Below are positions 33,175 to 42,953 of a DNA stretch of 64,000 nt, piece by piece. The translations under genes were made by a program, and so were the position numbers. Under the pieces are notes generated by a model. That model saw nothing but the letters and a program-made list of their open reading frames with translations. It did no database searches and was not told the DNA's origin. The stretch comes from Vibrio azureus (GTDB lineage: Bacteria; Pseudomonadota; Gammaproteobacteria; Enterobacterales; Vibrionaceae): assembly GCF_002849855.1 (NCBI RefSeq), contig NZ_CP018616.1:2046001-2110000 (forward strand), written 5' to 3'. Position 1 is the stretch's first letter; every line of letters begins with the position of its first letter.

Positions 33175-33696
33175 ATGAAACTAAAAGCGGTACTTTCGAT
33201 CTTATGCTTAACCTCTTCTTTCAGTACTCTTGCTGAACAAATCAAAGTAGAAATGATTGACTTGAATAGTGGAACAGTATCCGGTTCTATTACAGCGACA
33301 GAAACGGAATACGGCACCGTTTTTACTCCAAATCTTGAAGGCTTAACTGCAGGTCTACATGGATTCCATATTCATACAAACCCTTCGTGTGAATCAGCTG
33401 AAAAAAATGGTAAAACTGTCATGGGTGGCGCAGCTGGTGGTCATTATGATCCAGCTAAAACCAATAAGCATGGACTACCTTGGACAGAGGGCAACCATTT
33501 AGGCGATCTGCCACCGCTATTTGTCGACGCAGATGGCAAAGCATCACAACCAGTATTGGCACCTCGAATTAAACTCAGTGATCTGAAAGATCGTGCATTG
33601 ATGATTCATGCAGGTGGTGATAATCACTCCGATCACCCAGCCCGACTTGGCGGCGGCGGTGCAAGAATGGTATGTGGCGTTATGAGTGCTAAATAA
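33175..33696 (+). CDS. sodC: Periplasmic Cu/Zn superoxide dismutase
   Basis: 173 residues with a Sec signal peptide ([20 protein letters not shown]). It dismutates superoxide in the periplasm. Copper ligands are in [14 protein letters not shown], bridging and zinc ligands in [16 protein letters not shown] and the following Asp, and the last His in [12 protein letters not shown]. The disulfide cysteines are in NPSCE and MVCGVM. A terminator follows. Confidence 0.95.
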   Translation: MKLKAVLSILCLTSSFSTLAEQIKVEMIDLNSGTVSGSITATETEYGTVFTPNLEGLTAGLHGFHIHTNPSCESAEKNGKTVMGGAAGGHYDPAKTNKHGLPWTEGNHLGDLPPLFVDADGKASQPVLAPRIKLSDLKDRALMIHAGGDNHSDHPARLGGGGARMVCGVMSAK

Positions 33697-33743
33697 AAGA
33701 GTCAATGTATTGGTATTAACACTTTAGCGTAACAAATTCAGTA

Positions 33744-33775
33744 TAGGGATAGCTGCTAGGCCATCCCTAATTTTT
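33744..33775 (+). terminator. Terminator of sodC
   Basis: TAGGGAT / ATCCCTA stem, loop of 12 nt with an inner GC/GC pair, followed by TTTTT. Confidence 0.75.
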
Positions 33776-33962
33776 ACTTTCATAAATTTGAAGAAAACCC
33801 AACCGAGAGAATGAAATATATACCCTTATCCCTCTTAATCCCGCACTTGTAGATCACTGAGTAAAAGTTGAAGAACCGCCAAGAAAACGGCATGATACAG
33901 ACCGCTTAAGTTTCTCTTAAAAAAACTGACTTTATCCAACAATTTAAGGTTATCATTTACCT

Positions 33963-34619
33963 ATGGAAAGCTTTTACGAGAGTGAGTTCATGCTCTCAGA
34001 TTCGGTCCACTTTGTTTTACTGACCCTTGCTCTTGCACTTATTTTTCATTTACCAATTTGGTGTGGACGAAATTTCTGTAAAAGAAAATGGAAATACGTT
34101 GACTACCTTTGGCCCATTATCGCAGGGGTCGGCATGTTAGGCGCAGTCTCCGAAATTCGTTCCTCTGTTGCTGACAATTGGGCTCAAACAGAACAAACAC
34201 GAGCAGTCACCATTCTCGAGGCGATTCAAGACTACTCAGTCCAACAAATCAAAAGTGAGTTCTGCTCAGGATTAATCCCTGCGACAGAGCAACAAACTTA
34301 TAATGAGGCATGTCGTTGGTATTTATCGGTAGCAAAATATCTAAAATCTCTTGAGTTCAAGCAACTCCCTAAGATCAGCCACAATCAACTTTTCGCTTCT
34401 GCCCCTAATAGTGATTGGGCAAAAGATGATGTGGTTTGGGTTCAAGGTATGGTTGACGAATATCAAAAACAGAAAACACAATATGAACAAACCAAACTTG
34501 CCCAGATCAAACATCCATTAGAGCGCATTTTTTGGTATATCAGTCCTTATTTAGTCTGCTTTGCTGTCGCTCTTCGCTTAACAAAAGTCACCGGTGAGCT
34601 GAAACTGGAAAGCAATTAA
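33963..34619 (+). CDS. Two-helix membrane protein of unknown function (218 aa)
   Basis: Not recognised. Hydrophobic helices occur at about residues 18-35 (FVLLTLALALIFHLPIWC), 48-65 (YLWPIIAGVGMLGAV) and near the C-terminus (FWYISPYLVCFAVALRL). Between them is a ~110-residue hydrophilic helical domain with two Cys. The topology suggests a periplasmic or cytoplasmic helical sensor loop. No neighbours indicate a role. Confidence 0.65.
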   Translation: MESFYESEFMLSDSVHFVLLTLALALIFHLPIWCGRNFCKRKWKYVDYLWPIIAGVGMLGAVSEIRSSVADNWAQTEQTRAVTILEAIQDYSVQQIKSEFCSGLIPATEQQTYNEACRWYLSVAKYLKSLEFKQLPKISHNQLFASAPNSDWAKDDVVWVQGMVDEYQKQKTQYEQTKLAQIKHPLERIFWYISPYLVCFAVALRLTKVTGELKLESN

Positions 34620-34715
34620 AGGCTCTGAGCCAACCTATTTATCCTCATCTCAGCAGCACGATGCTCGGAGCAAAACTGACTTAGCCTGAGCATCTGTGCG
34701 TCAATGATGTCTCTT

Positions 34716-34738
34716 CAACTCAACTCAACTCAACTCAA
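34716..34738. repeat. Pentanucleotide tandem repeat (CAACT)n
   Basis: Four full CAACT units plus a partial, 140 bp upstream of the oxygenase start. A short sequence repeat that may vary in copy number between strains. Confidence 0.8.
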
Positions 34739-34879
34739 TACTATTGATCAAACTCATTGTAATTAGTTTAAATGTTTGCAATTTTTATCTGCTGCAATTC
34801 ATAGTTTTGAAAATTAATCATTTCACAATATAAAACTCTTCTATTTTTAAAGTCATCGTTAATAAAAAATCATAAAAAC

Positions 34880-36721
34880 ATGAAGAGACGGACATTCCTT
34901 AAAGGCATGGCGGGGGCGAGCTTTTTCCCTCATCAATTACTTGCAAACCCCAGCACAGACAGCAGTGTATTTCCCACATCCATTATGCAGGGAAGTTTAG
35001 AGCCATCTTCTGGAGAGCTCCACCTGATTTACGGGCAGGTACCAAATGATATTCATGGTCACGTATTTTTTGCTGAGGGTATCCCTCTGGAGCCTGACCA
35101 TTTAAGCCCAAGTGGACGTGGCGCCTTAACTCGAATTGATTTCTCACCTGAGAAAGTGACATTTCTACGTAAAATGATTGATACCCCCTCTGCAATTATG
35201 CAGCAGCACATTGACTGGGGGTTCGATAAATTCAGATTACTGGGTGGATTGGCCTATTACAGCCCCTCTATGGGCTTTGTTAACTACTGTAATACAGCAC
35301 CAAATTACTTAGGTAATAACCGTTTTGCGCTCAGCTACGAAGGCGGGGTTCCCTATGAATTTGACGCCTTAAGCTTGGATCTTATTACCCCAATTGGGCA
35401 CTATAACGAGTGGCAAAGTAGCCTTCCCCCATGGATGGATAGTTTTATACCCGATAAGTGGCTTTTCCCACAAATTAGAACCACAGGTCACCCATATTTT
35501 GACCTAGAATCTGACGAATGCTTCACGATTAATTACGGTGGCAATGTCGCGAATACGGGAACAAAAAACGGCTTTATTCATTTAATTAAATGGGACAAAT
35601 ACCACCCACTCCAAAGCTGGCGTATATTTGGCCGTGATGGTCACCCAGCCTTTATTGCTGCAACAGCACACTCACTCGGAGTAACCCGTCACCATGTACT
35701 CGTATTTGAAACTGCAGCTCAAGTTGAACCACTTCGAATGATGGGAATTCGCTCCGTTCAACCGCAGCAACATCGAACCCCGGTTTGGGTCATTCGTAAA
35801 GCCGATTTACAACTAGGACGAGAGTTTGTCATTGCCGATTATCTCGAATTGGACTTCGATACATCTGACATCATGTGCAATTACGACGACTCAGACAATG
35901 AAATCACCCTTTATGGTCAATATCTCGGAGCGATGGACAAATCTGAACCTCAATATTCGAGAGATAAACGCACCTTCGGTGGAAGAGTTCCCGATCAATT
36001 AGCGGGTTACCCAGCGGCCCCCATTGATGTTGGTGGGTTGGTCAGAGCAAGAATCGACGTCCAACCTCTCTCAGTAAGAGAGATCACCAGTGACTTTCGT
36101 TTAATTCGCGACGATCAATTGTTCTGGGATATGAACGACCCAGCGTATCGCGGACATTTTCAATTCCCTGAACAATTTGAACATATTTATTGGGCCGCCG
36201 TTGGATACCGAAGAGATCATGTACTTCAACGTGTTGCTGATGCCTACGAAGATTATCCTAACCGTTTATACACGAATGATAGCTTACCGCAGAACGATCA
36301 ACCTTCGGCTTTAGTACATATGGATTGCTTAACCATGCGCCTAACGGATGCATATCAGTTTCCTGCCGATTGCGTGATGAGAACACCTCAATTTATGCCG
36401 AGAAAAAACAGCCACACTCAAGATGATGGTTACATTTTCACCGCTGTCGTACGCAATAGTCCCACCCATGCTACCGGTAATGGCAAAGAAATTTGGATTT
36501 TTGATGCCCAACACCTTGCGCAAGGCCCACTCGCAATTTTAGGTCATCCACAACTGAACTTTGCCACAACCAATCATGCTCTCTGGGTCGCCAATATAGG
36601 ACCAAGGCCCTTCGATGTATATAACGCCAATGTAGGGGATTTCTTTCGCTCTAAAGCCAGCAACCACCGGAGCTCAGTAAAAGAAGTAATCGAACAATAT
36701 ATCCTACCGAGATTTGGTTGA
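34880..36721 (+). CDS. Carotenoid oxygenase (RPE65/lignostilbene dioxygenase) family protein, Tat-type leader
   Basis: 613 residues. The leader MKRRTFLKGMAGASFFP carries a twin-arginine motif, so export of a folded metalloprotein is likely. The body has RPE65-type seven-bladed features: PNDIHGHVFFAEG near residue 55, HPYFDLESDECF, ATAHSLGVTRHHVLVFE (a blade with His), and a C-terminal HALW. These non-haem Fe(II) enzymes cleave C=C bonds of carotenoids or stilbenoids with four His ligands; I can see candidate His residues but cannot assign all four with certainty. It heads a three-gene same-strand run with the FAD oxidase and the CrtC/AttH-like gene. Confidence 0.75.
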   Translation: MKRRTFLKGMAGASFFPHQLLANPSTDSSVFPTSIMQGSLEPSSGELHLIYGQVPNDIHGHVFFAEGIPLEPDHLSPSGRGALTRIDFSPEKVTFLRKMIDTPSAIMQQHIDWGFDKFRLLGGLAYYSPSMGFVNYCNTAPNYLGNNRFALSYEGGVPYEFDALSLDLITPIGHYNEWQSSLPPWMDSFIPDKWLFPQIRTTGHPYFDLESDECFTINYGGNVANTGTKNGFIHLIKWDKYHPLQSWRIFGRDGHPAFIAATAHSLGVTRHHVLVFETAAQVEPLRMMGIRSVQPQQHRTPVWVIRKADLQLGREFVIADYLELDFDTSDIMCNYDDSDNEITLYGQYLGAMDKSEPQYSRDKRTFGGRVPDQLAGYPAAPIDVGGLVRARIDVQPLSVREITSDFRLIRDDQLFWDMNDPAYRGHFQFPEQFEHIYWAAVGYRRDHVLQRVADAYEDYPNRLYTNDSLPQNDQPSALVHMDCLTMRLTDAYQFPADCVMRTPQFMPRKNSHTQDDGYIFTAVVRNSPTHATGNGKEIWIFDAQHLAQGPLAILGHPQLNFATTNHALWVANIGPRPFDVYNANVGDFFRSKASNHRSSVKEVIEQYILPRFG

Positions 36722-36837
36722 CACTACTTTCAAAATTTTGCCATAGCGCAGACTCTAAACATAGCTGAACACAACAAACACAACAATGTAGAAGCAACAC
36801 CATAAATACAACAGCAAAATAAATAAGGAAGTTTTTA

Positions 36838-38448
36838 ATGAACGTAACAACCACGGCCTTGAGTGCTTTTCTTCTCTCTATGGGCTTAGGCAGCACCTCT
36901 GTTCAAGCATCATCAACGGTTGGTCCTGCTCTCTCGAACTATCAAGGGACTTATACTTGCTACCCTGAGGCGATTTATGAGCCCAATAACATTGAAGAAG
37001 TACAAAGCATTGTTAAAGATGCCTTAGTTCGAGGCAAAAAAGTGATGACTGGCAACCGCAAATTTGCCAGCCAAATTGATGCGGCTTGCGCTGGTGATGA
37101 TCAAGTTCAGATCACGCTGAGTAAGATGAATAAAATTCTCCATTTCGATTCAAACACCAAACGCATCACCGTCGAGGCAGGTCTAAGATTTAACGATCTC
37201 AATGACTTCCTCCGTCAGCAAGGCTATGCGATTAATATGGTGACCGAACTGGCTATCTTTACTATTGGGGGCATGCTAGGGAGTGGCACTCATGGCTCTA
37301 CATTAGCAAAGCCAAGTAATATGTTGGCGGATTACGTCACCGAACTCAAAGTCGTCGATGGGCAAGGCAATGTCAGAGTGCTAAAGGGCGATTTACTCGA
37401 TGCGGCAAGAGTCAATCTAGGAGTCTTAGGGGTCGTTGTCGAAGCAACCTTAGCGCTAGAAGATGCATTTAAAGTCAGTGCCGAGGTCAAAGGCTATCGG
37501 GATGATACCGGCTTAGAAGATAAAGTACTCGAGATCGCAAGAAATAATTACTCGGCGAATATTGCTTGGTTCCCAGGCCTTGGCCGCTATACAACTACCC
37601 TCTACAACCCTGTTCCAGCGGGGACACCAGGTCAAGCTTATAACGCTCAAGCTGATGTCAGCGATGCTGAAGAGTTTTTCTTTGGTTTGCTATTTAACGC
37701 CGCTCATGAGTTCCCTGGTTCCGGCCTACAATGTCTGGCTGCAACCGCACGATACAATGCAAGAGCGAAATCTTACTTTCGTGATAGCGTATCTGGTGAC
37801 CTAGTTGCAGAACCTGTTGGCTACTCGGATCAAATGCAATATTTCAAATGCAAAGATCCCAATCAATGTATTTGGGATAGATTACCCATCGCCCTTCAAG
37901 AGGTGGCCATAGACATCGAACGCCTACCTGACTGGATTCGAGACGTACGCCAAATTGTCGCTAAGCACCCACGAACTTGTTTCCCGCTCAATGGTATCTA
38001 TTTTAGATTTGGTAAAGCCTCTAAGAGTTACCTAGGTATGAGTGCAGGTCGTGAAACCGCATTTGTCGGCATCGAGTACACATTAAGACAAGAAGGCAAC
38101 AGAGAGCCTAAGAATTATTTTGTGAACCTTGAAATCGAGCAAATGTCACTACGTAAATACGATGCTCGACCACATTGGGGCAAAAACTCGGTCGCCATTT
38201 TTGAAGAAATGCCATCACGTTTTCCTATGTGGTCAGAATTCTTACAAGCGAAGGCCGAGCTCGACCCTTATGATGTGTTTAGCAATCCATTCTGGCGTCG
38301 AGCGAGTGGAGAAATTCCACAAGCAGATAGCTTAAAGCCAGGATGTAACCTGCGTGGAGAATGTTATTGCCAAGAAGATTCTCACTGTCAAACAGGCACC
38401 ACCTGTCAACCTGGCTTGCACTTCACTGAAGCAAGGATTTGCCGTTAA
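36838..38448 (+). CDS. Secreted FAD-dependent oxidase (gulonolactone/arabinonolactone oxidase-like)
   Basis: 536 residues with a signal peptide (TALSAFLLSMGLGSTSVQA). The N-terminal FAD_binding_4 (PCMH) domain is clear: YEPNNIEEVQSIVKDALVRGKKVM, then TVEAGLRFNDLNDFLRQQGY and TIGGMLGSGTHGSTL. The C-terminal half resembles ALO-type oxidases. The last ~35 residues are Cys-rich (CNLRGECYCQEDSHC) and could form a small disulfide knot. It follows the oxygenase by 116 bp; a joint oxidative pathway outside the cytoplasm is inferred. The His for covalent flavin attachment cannot be assigned confidently. Confidence 0.83.
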   Translation: MNVTTTALSAFLLSMGLGSTSVQASSTVGPALSNYQGTYTCYPEAIYEPNNIEEVQSIVKDALVRGKKVMTGNRKFASQIDAACAGDDQVQITLSKMNKILHFDSNTKRITVEAGLRFNDLNDFLRQQGYAINMVTELAIFTIGGMLGSGTHGSTLAKPSNMLADYVTELKVVDGQGNVRVLKGDLLDAARVNLGVLGVVVEATLALEDAFKVSAEVKGYRDDTGLEDKVLEIARNNYSANIAWFPGLGRYTTTLYNPVPAGTPGQAYNAQADVSDAEEFFFGLLFNAAHEFPGSGLQCLAATARYNARAKSYFRDSVSGDLVAEPVGYSDQMQYFKCKDPNQCIWDRLPIALQEVAIDIERLPDWIRDVRQIVAKHPRTCFPLNGIYFRFGKASKSYLGMSAGRETAFVGIEYTLRQEGNREPKNYFVNLEIEQMSLRKYDARPHWGKNSVAIFEEMPSRFPMWSEFLQAKAELDPYDVFSNPFWRRASGEIPQADSLKPGCNLRGECYCQEDSHCQTGTTCQPGLHFTEARICR

Positions 38449-38580
38449 TATTAAAACTACCCCTTATAAACTGCTAATTATAAAAAGTTAATGATGGGTA
38501 ATAACTCATCATCATTTATTCAAGCGTTGACAGGAGTTCGACGCTTGAATACCCACCCGCTAAACAAGGCAATCTTATAT

Positions 38581-39648
38581 ATGCGCATATTATCTTCCCT
38601 GCTTTTTCTGTGGTGCTCATTGTTATCATTGAACAGCTTAGCAACGACTCTCGACGACATTCGTCCTCACCAACCTAGTTCAGAGCAAACTTGGGCTGAG
38701 CAATGGTTCTATAATATTTCTGTTCCTGAGGTGGGTTATTTTAAAATCAGTTTACAGACTTACATCGCTCCTGATTTTACTGAACCCACACCAAAAGGTT
38801 ATGTTCATCTCGCTTTTACACCGATTAACGGCAAAACCATCAAGTACGACATATTCAGTGATGATTTGATCCTAGAGGGCTTTGACGATGCAGAACAATT
38901 TCATTACGAGATCCCCGGCGTTATTAGCGCCAATAAGCACACAGTGAATGTCAATTATGATCAGTTCCACTTTTCCATGAGTTGGGATGGTGAACATGCA
39001 CATTACTGGCCGGGAAGAAACCCAGGACAAACTCCATTTAGCTTCATTCCAGATATTCCCGGTGTCGGCGGTAAATGGTTTCTTTATACTGTTGGGACAC
39101 CCATTCAATACCATTTTTTTAACGGTGAAGAGTCTTTCTCCGGACGAGGCTATGCACAGTTAGATAAAGGCTGGTATGACAAAGAATCCAGTGCAGGGAT
39201 GGTCTATACCATGGGACTCTCAGATGAACTCTATTATATGTTCACCGGAGCTCAAATCGGCACCTCATCGATTGAATTATGGGCAGGTCGGTATATTTCA
39301 GATCAATACGATCTGATTTTTTACCCTGCTATAGGCAACCTTTCAGTAAAGAGAGAGATCGATAGCTGTGCGGGTTATTTGAAAGTCGAAATGAATAAAT
39401 TCAACCAAAGCATGGTCATGGAAGTTATGTCCGACCTTTCTGACTTCTATCCTCTTGCTTTTCCATCTGTCATTATTTTTGGTGGGGAACAAAAATACAT
39501 GAAATCGATGAAAGCAAAGGTCAACGTAACGTTATTCGAGAACAGACAACTCGTAGAAACTATCACTATGCCGCAAGCACTATTAGAGTTCAGTGGTCCC
39601 TTCTATTGTGATGATCTCGATAAATTGGGTTCAAATATACCCAAGTAA
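38581..39648 (+). CDS. Secreted lipocalin-like protein, possibly CrtC/AttH type
   Basis: 355 residues from the ATG at 38581, with a signal peptide (MRILSSLLFLWCSLLSLNSLA). An in-frame start at 38491 would precede it by 30 codons but puts the hydrophobic core too far in. The body is beta-rich with WAEQWFYNISVPEVGYFKISL and GRGYAQLDKGWYD, reminiscent of the double-lipocalin AttH/CrtC (hydroxyneurosporene synthase) fold; this is a tentative match. Being third in a run with a carotenoid-oxygenase-like and an FAD enzyme fits a terpenoid/isoprenoid substrate. The end overlaps a dispersed-repeat copy. Confidence 0.5.
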   Translation: MRILSSLLFLWCSLLSLNSLATTLDDIRPHQPSSEQTWAEQWFYNISVPEVGYFKISLQTYIAPDFTEPTPKGYVHLAFTPINGKTIKYDIFSDDLILEGFDDAEQFHYEIPGVISANKHTVNVNYDQFHFSMSWDGEHAHYWPGRNPGQTPFSFIPDIPGVGGKWFLYTVGTPIQYHFFNGEESFSGRGYAQLDKGWYDKESSAGMVYTMGLSDELYYMFTGAQIGTSSIELWAGRYISDQYDLIFYPAIGNLSVKREIDSCAGYLKVEMNKFNQSMVMEVMSDLSDFYPLAFPSVIIFGGEQKYMKSMKAKVNVTLFENRQLVETITMPQALLEFSGPFYCDDLDKLGSNIPK

Positions 39649-39668
39649 CATCGGCTACTTGGGTACAG
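39636..39668. repeat. Dispersed Vibrio intergenic repeat, copy 9
   Basis: ATATACCCAAGTAAC followed by GGCTACTTGGGTA: a minimal inverted copy, forming a hairpin; it overlaps the stop of the preceding gene and may act as its terminator. Confidence 0.65.
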
Positions 39669-39717
39669 CTCTAGTATTGCTAAGCATATTAGCTGGATAA
39701 TATGCCTCTCGACAGAT

Positions 39718-40107
39718 CTAAAGTGGCTTCGAAGGTGCAAATGGTGGATCGAGCTTAGTAAAATATCCACGGGAGAACATCACCCCACCTTCCGACAGTT
39801 GAACTTGAAATAAGTACCAGTTACTTAATCTATTGTCGGCCGGGTGAGCCACCTTACCTAATCGATAACACTTTGCTGCCACTTCACGATAATCTGGCTC
39901 AGAGACGGAGAAATATCCGAAAGCATTATCTTCATCTAGGATGTGTGCGCCCCATTGGCCTTCAATACTAACATAATCGCCGTTCTCGTCGTATAACCAC
40001 TCCCACACATTTGCTTCTAAATCGGCACAATAAACATGTGTTGATTCTGCAAATCCATAGGAGGATATCGGTAGTAATGCGATAAGTAACCAACTCTTAA
40101 CTTTCAT
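39718..40107 (-). CDS. Secreted hypothetical protein (129 aa)
   Basis: Not recognised. It has a Sec signal peptide (MKVKSWLLIALLPISSYGFAES) and an aromatic-rich mature part with two Cys (HVYCADLEANVWEWLY; AAKCYRLG), probably a disulfide-bonded beta domain. A dispersed repeat (40132-40172, ATACCCAAGTCACTTCC) lies just upstream. Confidence 0.65.
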   Translation of the reverse strand: MKVKSWLLIALLPISSYGFAESTHVYCADLEANVWEWLYDENGDYVSIEGQWGAHILDEDNAFGYFSVSEPDYREVAAKCYRLGKVAHPADNRLSNWYLFQVQLSEGGVMFSRGYFTKLDPPFAPSKPL

Positions 40108-40229
40108 TTTGTGTTTTCCTTAACTTGATTAATATACCCAAGTCACTTCCAAGTGCTTGGGTTGATGCTCATTTTACAAAATCTTTAATATGGTAGAAAA
40201 TCCATAAAAGTCAATAAACAACAATGAAA

Positions 40230-41288
40230 TTAAAGAGCTAATTTTTTACGTACAAGGCCAAACACTAGCAAAACCACCAGAGGAAAAAAGCTTATTGAAC
40301 CACCAGACTTGCTATGAGGTTGTTTCGCACTTGGTTGCTGAACCTCCTCGATTGGAGCGGGCTTAACACTGTCAATGGAGCCATTATTTAAAGGAACTCC
40401 CCTTTTTAATCGAATCACTTCTGAGTCAGATAAATACAGCAACCCTTTATTGCCTGTGCTTTCGAGAACGTAAGTACAACGTTGAAAAGGTTTAATCGGC
40501 CCTTTTAAGCAAGTGCTGTCCTCAACATTAAGTATCGCACCACCCACGGTATAAGCACTGTCTGAAATGATATCACGGTGTAAAGACTGAACTTCAATCG
40601 TCGTATGTCCAGAGATGTTTGCGATTGTAGGGTAATGCCAGCCATTGATTGTGTCTAAAATAAAATCAGCCGCAAAATGTAGGTCAGTTGCAGTAATTGT
40701 TTCCGTCCCTATCGATTGATGAACGGCAACAATTTCATTTTGTTGATTGACCCATGCAGCGCCAGAGTCCCCACCTTCAGTCTGCGCTACTCCTCCTTTT
40801 ACCGCTTCGATATTGAATGGAAAGTTACCATCCCTCTTATATAGAGTATAATCTGCACGCTTGGGGGCAAGGGTGCCTGCAAAACCATCGATGGTTATAT
40901 TCTCGCTCTCGACATCGGTTGGTAAAGTCAGATCCTTAAAAAACTGTATTCTTGCTACATCTGTTACTTTCGATAACGTAATTATCGCAACATCCTCACT
41001 GAGAGACTCTGCAGTGTAATTAGGATGAATGGCGACACGGTCAACAAGGAGTTGCGCATATTGATGGTAGGCATCCGCTAAAAAATGGGGATTATGACCA
41101 TGATCATAACAATGTGCCGCCGTCAGTACATGGTTACGGCCTATTCGTGTTCCGCTACACTCAAACAAAGACACCAGGTTGTCGTTCTCAGCCCAAACGA
41201 TGGGCTCCCCACTAATAATTGCCCAAGCATTGCCAGTATAAACAACACACAAAGTCACACCAACAAGCATGAACCTTATTAATTTCAT
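40230..41288 (-). CDS. Trypsin-like serine protease with GlyGly-CTERM sorting tail
   Basis: 352 residues: signal peptide (LVGVTLCVVYTGNAWA), S1 protease domain and C-terminal anchor. The triad is His in VLTAAHCYDHG, Asp in LSEDVAIITL and Ser in TEGGDSGAAW. After a Pro/Gln linker the C-terminus reads SGGSISFFPLVVLLVFGLVRKKLAL: glycines, a hydrophobic helix and basic residues, the GlyGly-CTERM pattern processed by rhombosortase and linked to type II secretion in Vibrio (compare VesB of V. cholerae). It is thus probably a surface or secreted protease. The IISGEP start of the mature protease suggests zymogen activation. Confidence 0.9.
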   Translation of the reverse strand: MKLIRFMLVGVTLCVVYTGNAWAIISGEPIVWAENDNLVSLFECSGTRIGRNHVLTAAHCYDHGHNPHFLADAYHQYAQLLVDRVAIHPNYTAESLSEDVAIITLSKVTDVARIQFFKDLTLPTDVESENITIDGFAGTLAPKRADYTLYKRDGNFPFNIEAVKGGVAQTEGGDSGAAWVNQQNEIVAVHQSIGTETITATDLHFAADFILDTINGWHYPTIANISGHTTIEVQSLHRDIISDSAYTVGGAILNVEDSTCLKGPIKPFQRCTYVLESTGNKGLLYLSDSEVIRLKRGVPLNNGSIDSVKPAPIEEVQQPSAKQPHSKSGGSISFFPLVVLLVFGLVRKKLAL

Positions 41289-41432
41289 CTATTTTTTATC
41301 TTCTTTGGATTTAAATTCGCAGGATTTATAACATTAATAGCTAATGTTAGCTCATATAAAAAGACAATATTTTATCAAACATACATTTCCATTTTTTTGT
41401 CTCTTAAATTTGTTGTCTCTTAAAATAGCAAA

Positions 41433-41453
41433 AACCGCCACTATTGGGCGGTT
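41433..41453 (-). terminator. Terminator of the small membrane protein gene
   Basis: AACCGCC / GGCGGTT with a 7-nt loop; minus-strand T-run follows. Confidence 0.75.
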
Positions 41454-41476
41454 GGAGTCATCACTTAGGCATAAAC

Positions 41477-41638
41477 TCATACAGAGCTCTGTGATTCAGC
41501 AGAATCTTTTGCCTTCTTAGCCTGAGCTATTTTTTCTTGATCAAAATGCCATTTAATCGCAAAAAAGCCTGCTATACCAAGAGCAATTAGCTTAATAGCC
41601 ATAGCAAAGTAAGGGAAAAAATCGGTCCAGTGTGACAT
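41477..41638 (-). CDS. Small single-pass membrane protein (53 aa)
   Basis: Starts at the ATG at 41638, which has GGAG 8 nt upstream. One transmembrane helix (FFPYFAMAIKLIALGIAGFFAIKW) is followed by a charged tail (HFDQEKIAQAKKAKDSAES). Unknown function; resembles small stress or quality-control membrane peptides. The 355 bp upstream (41639-41993) show no gene or clear repeat. Confidence 0.65.
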   Translation of the reverse strand: MSHWTDFFPYFAMAIKLIALGIAGFFAIKWHFDQEKIAQAKKAKDSAESQSSV

Positions 41639-41993
41639 TTTAAATCTCCAAATTATTATCTTCACATTAATGATGTGCGGTAGCTTTAAATTCCATCTTT
41701 ATGGAAACATAAATATCACTATGTGCTTCAATAAAGACGACAAAAAAAGACAATACATAAAATATTCATTATCTGACAATATCCTAGTAATGAGATAAAA
41801 GCTAACAGAAATTTACGATGTTCTGATAATGATTTATAAAATTATGCGCATTTCAATTCACTCTACACTAGCTTGGAAGGTATCGTCTATTCTGCTTCAC
41901 TAGCTTACCTGAATTTGGCTCACAACATCGCTCTGGAACCAACCAGAGAAGTCACTAGGGTATGCTCCGTATTACTTTTCTTCTGCTGCTCTT

Positions 41994-42857
41994 TTAAATA
42001 TTACTGAATGTTGTATTGGTCATTTTCGCCATCAGCCTACCAATTGTCTGCCGCATATCTCGACGATCAATAATCATATCTAAAGCGCCATGCTCTATAA
42101 GAAACTCACTTTGCTGAAAGCCGTCTGGCAATGTTTCTCGCACCGTTTGTTCAATCACACGACGGCCAGCAAAACCAATTCTCGCTTCAGGCTCTCCAAT
42201 ATTAATATCGCCTAACATCGCTAAACTAGCGGAAACACCGCCAAACGTTTGATCAGTCAACACAGAGATATAAGGTAAACCTGCATCAGAGAGCTGTTTT
42301 AAAGCCGCACTTGTTCTTGCCATTTGCATGAGCGCCATTAGAGACTCCTGCATTCGAGCACCGCCACACGCAGAAAAACACACCAATCCACAATTCGCTT
42401 CTAAAGCCGCATTCACTGCAGCGACAAAACGAGCCCCCACCACCGAACTCATTGAACCAGCCATGAAAGCAAACTCGAAGGCACAAGCGACAACAGGTAC
42501 TCCTAATACCTCACCTTTGATTACGACTAGAGCATCCTTCTCGCCTGTAGTTTTTTGTACCATAGCGAGTCGCTCTTGATAACGCTTTTTATCTTTGAAG
42601 TTGAGAACATCTTGCGGCTCAAGTTCACATCCAATCTCAACCCGTAATTGAGTATCCAAAAAGCTCTCTAACCGAGTGCGTGCGGTCATTCTCATATGAT
42701 GCTGACACTTAGGACACACATTTAAGTTCTCAATTAAAGTGACGTGGAACAAGATCTGCTCACAGCGAGTACATTTGATCCAAATCCCTTCTGGAACATT
42801 AGCTTTACGAGTACTGATGATATTTTTTTTATTTAGGAGATTCGCTAACCAGCTCAT
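41994..42857 (-). CDS. accD: Acetyl-CoA carboxylase carboxyltransferase subunit beta (AccD-like)
   Basis: 287 residues. The N-terminal zinc ribbon is intact ([29 protein letters not shown]), then the crotonase-like carboxyltransferase core ([53 protein letters not shown]). With AccA it transfers carboxyl from biotin to acetyl-CoA to make malonyl-CoA. The usual Vibrio accD lies next to folC/truA, so this isolated copy beside a divergent lysR is probably a paralogue, perhaps resistant or differently regulated. Whether it replaces or supplements the housekeeping gene cannot be seen. Confidence 0.85.
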   Translation of the reverse strand: MSWLANLLNKKNIISTRKANVPEGIWIKCTRCEQILFHVTLIENLNVCPKCQHHMRMTARTRLESFLDTQLRVEIGCELEPQDVLNFKDKKRYQERLAMVQKTTGEKDALVVIKGEVLGVPVVACAFEFAFMAGSMSSVVGARFVAAVNAALEANCGLVCFSACGGARMQESLMALMQMARTSAALKQLSDAGLPYISVLTDQTFGGVSASLAMLGDINIGEPEARIGFAGRRVIEQTVRETLPDGFQQSEFLIEHGALDMIIDRRDMRQTIGRLMAKMTNTTFSNI

Positions 42858-42953
42858 TGGAAACCTTTACAGCAACTTAAAGAACAAACATTGTAAAGGG
42901 CTGTTTTAAGTAATAAAGTGCTGATTATTGGTTTTATTATCCAACCATATGGG

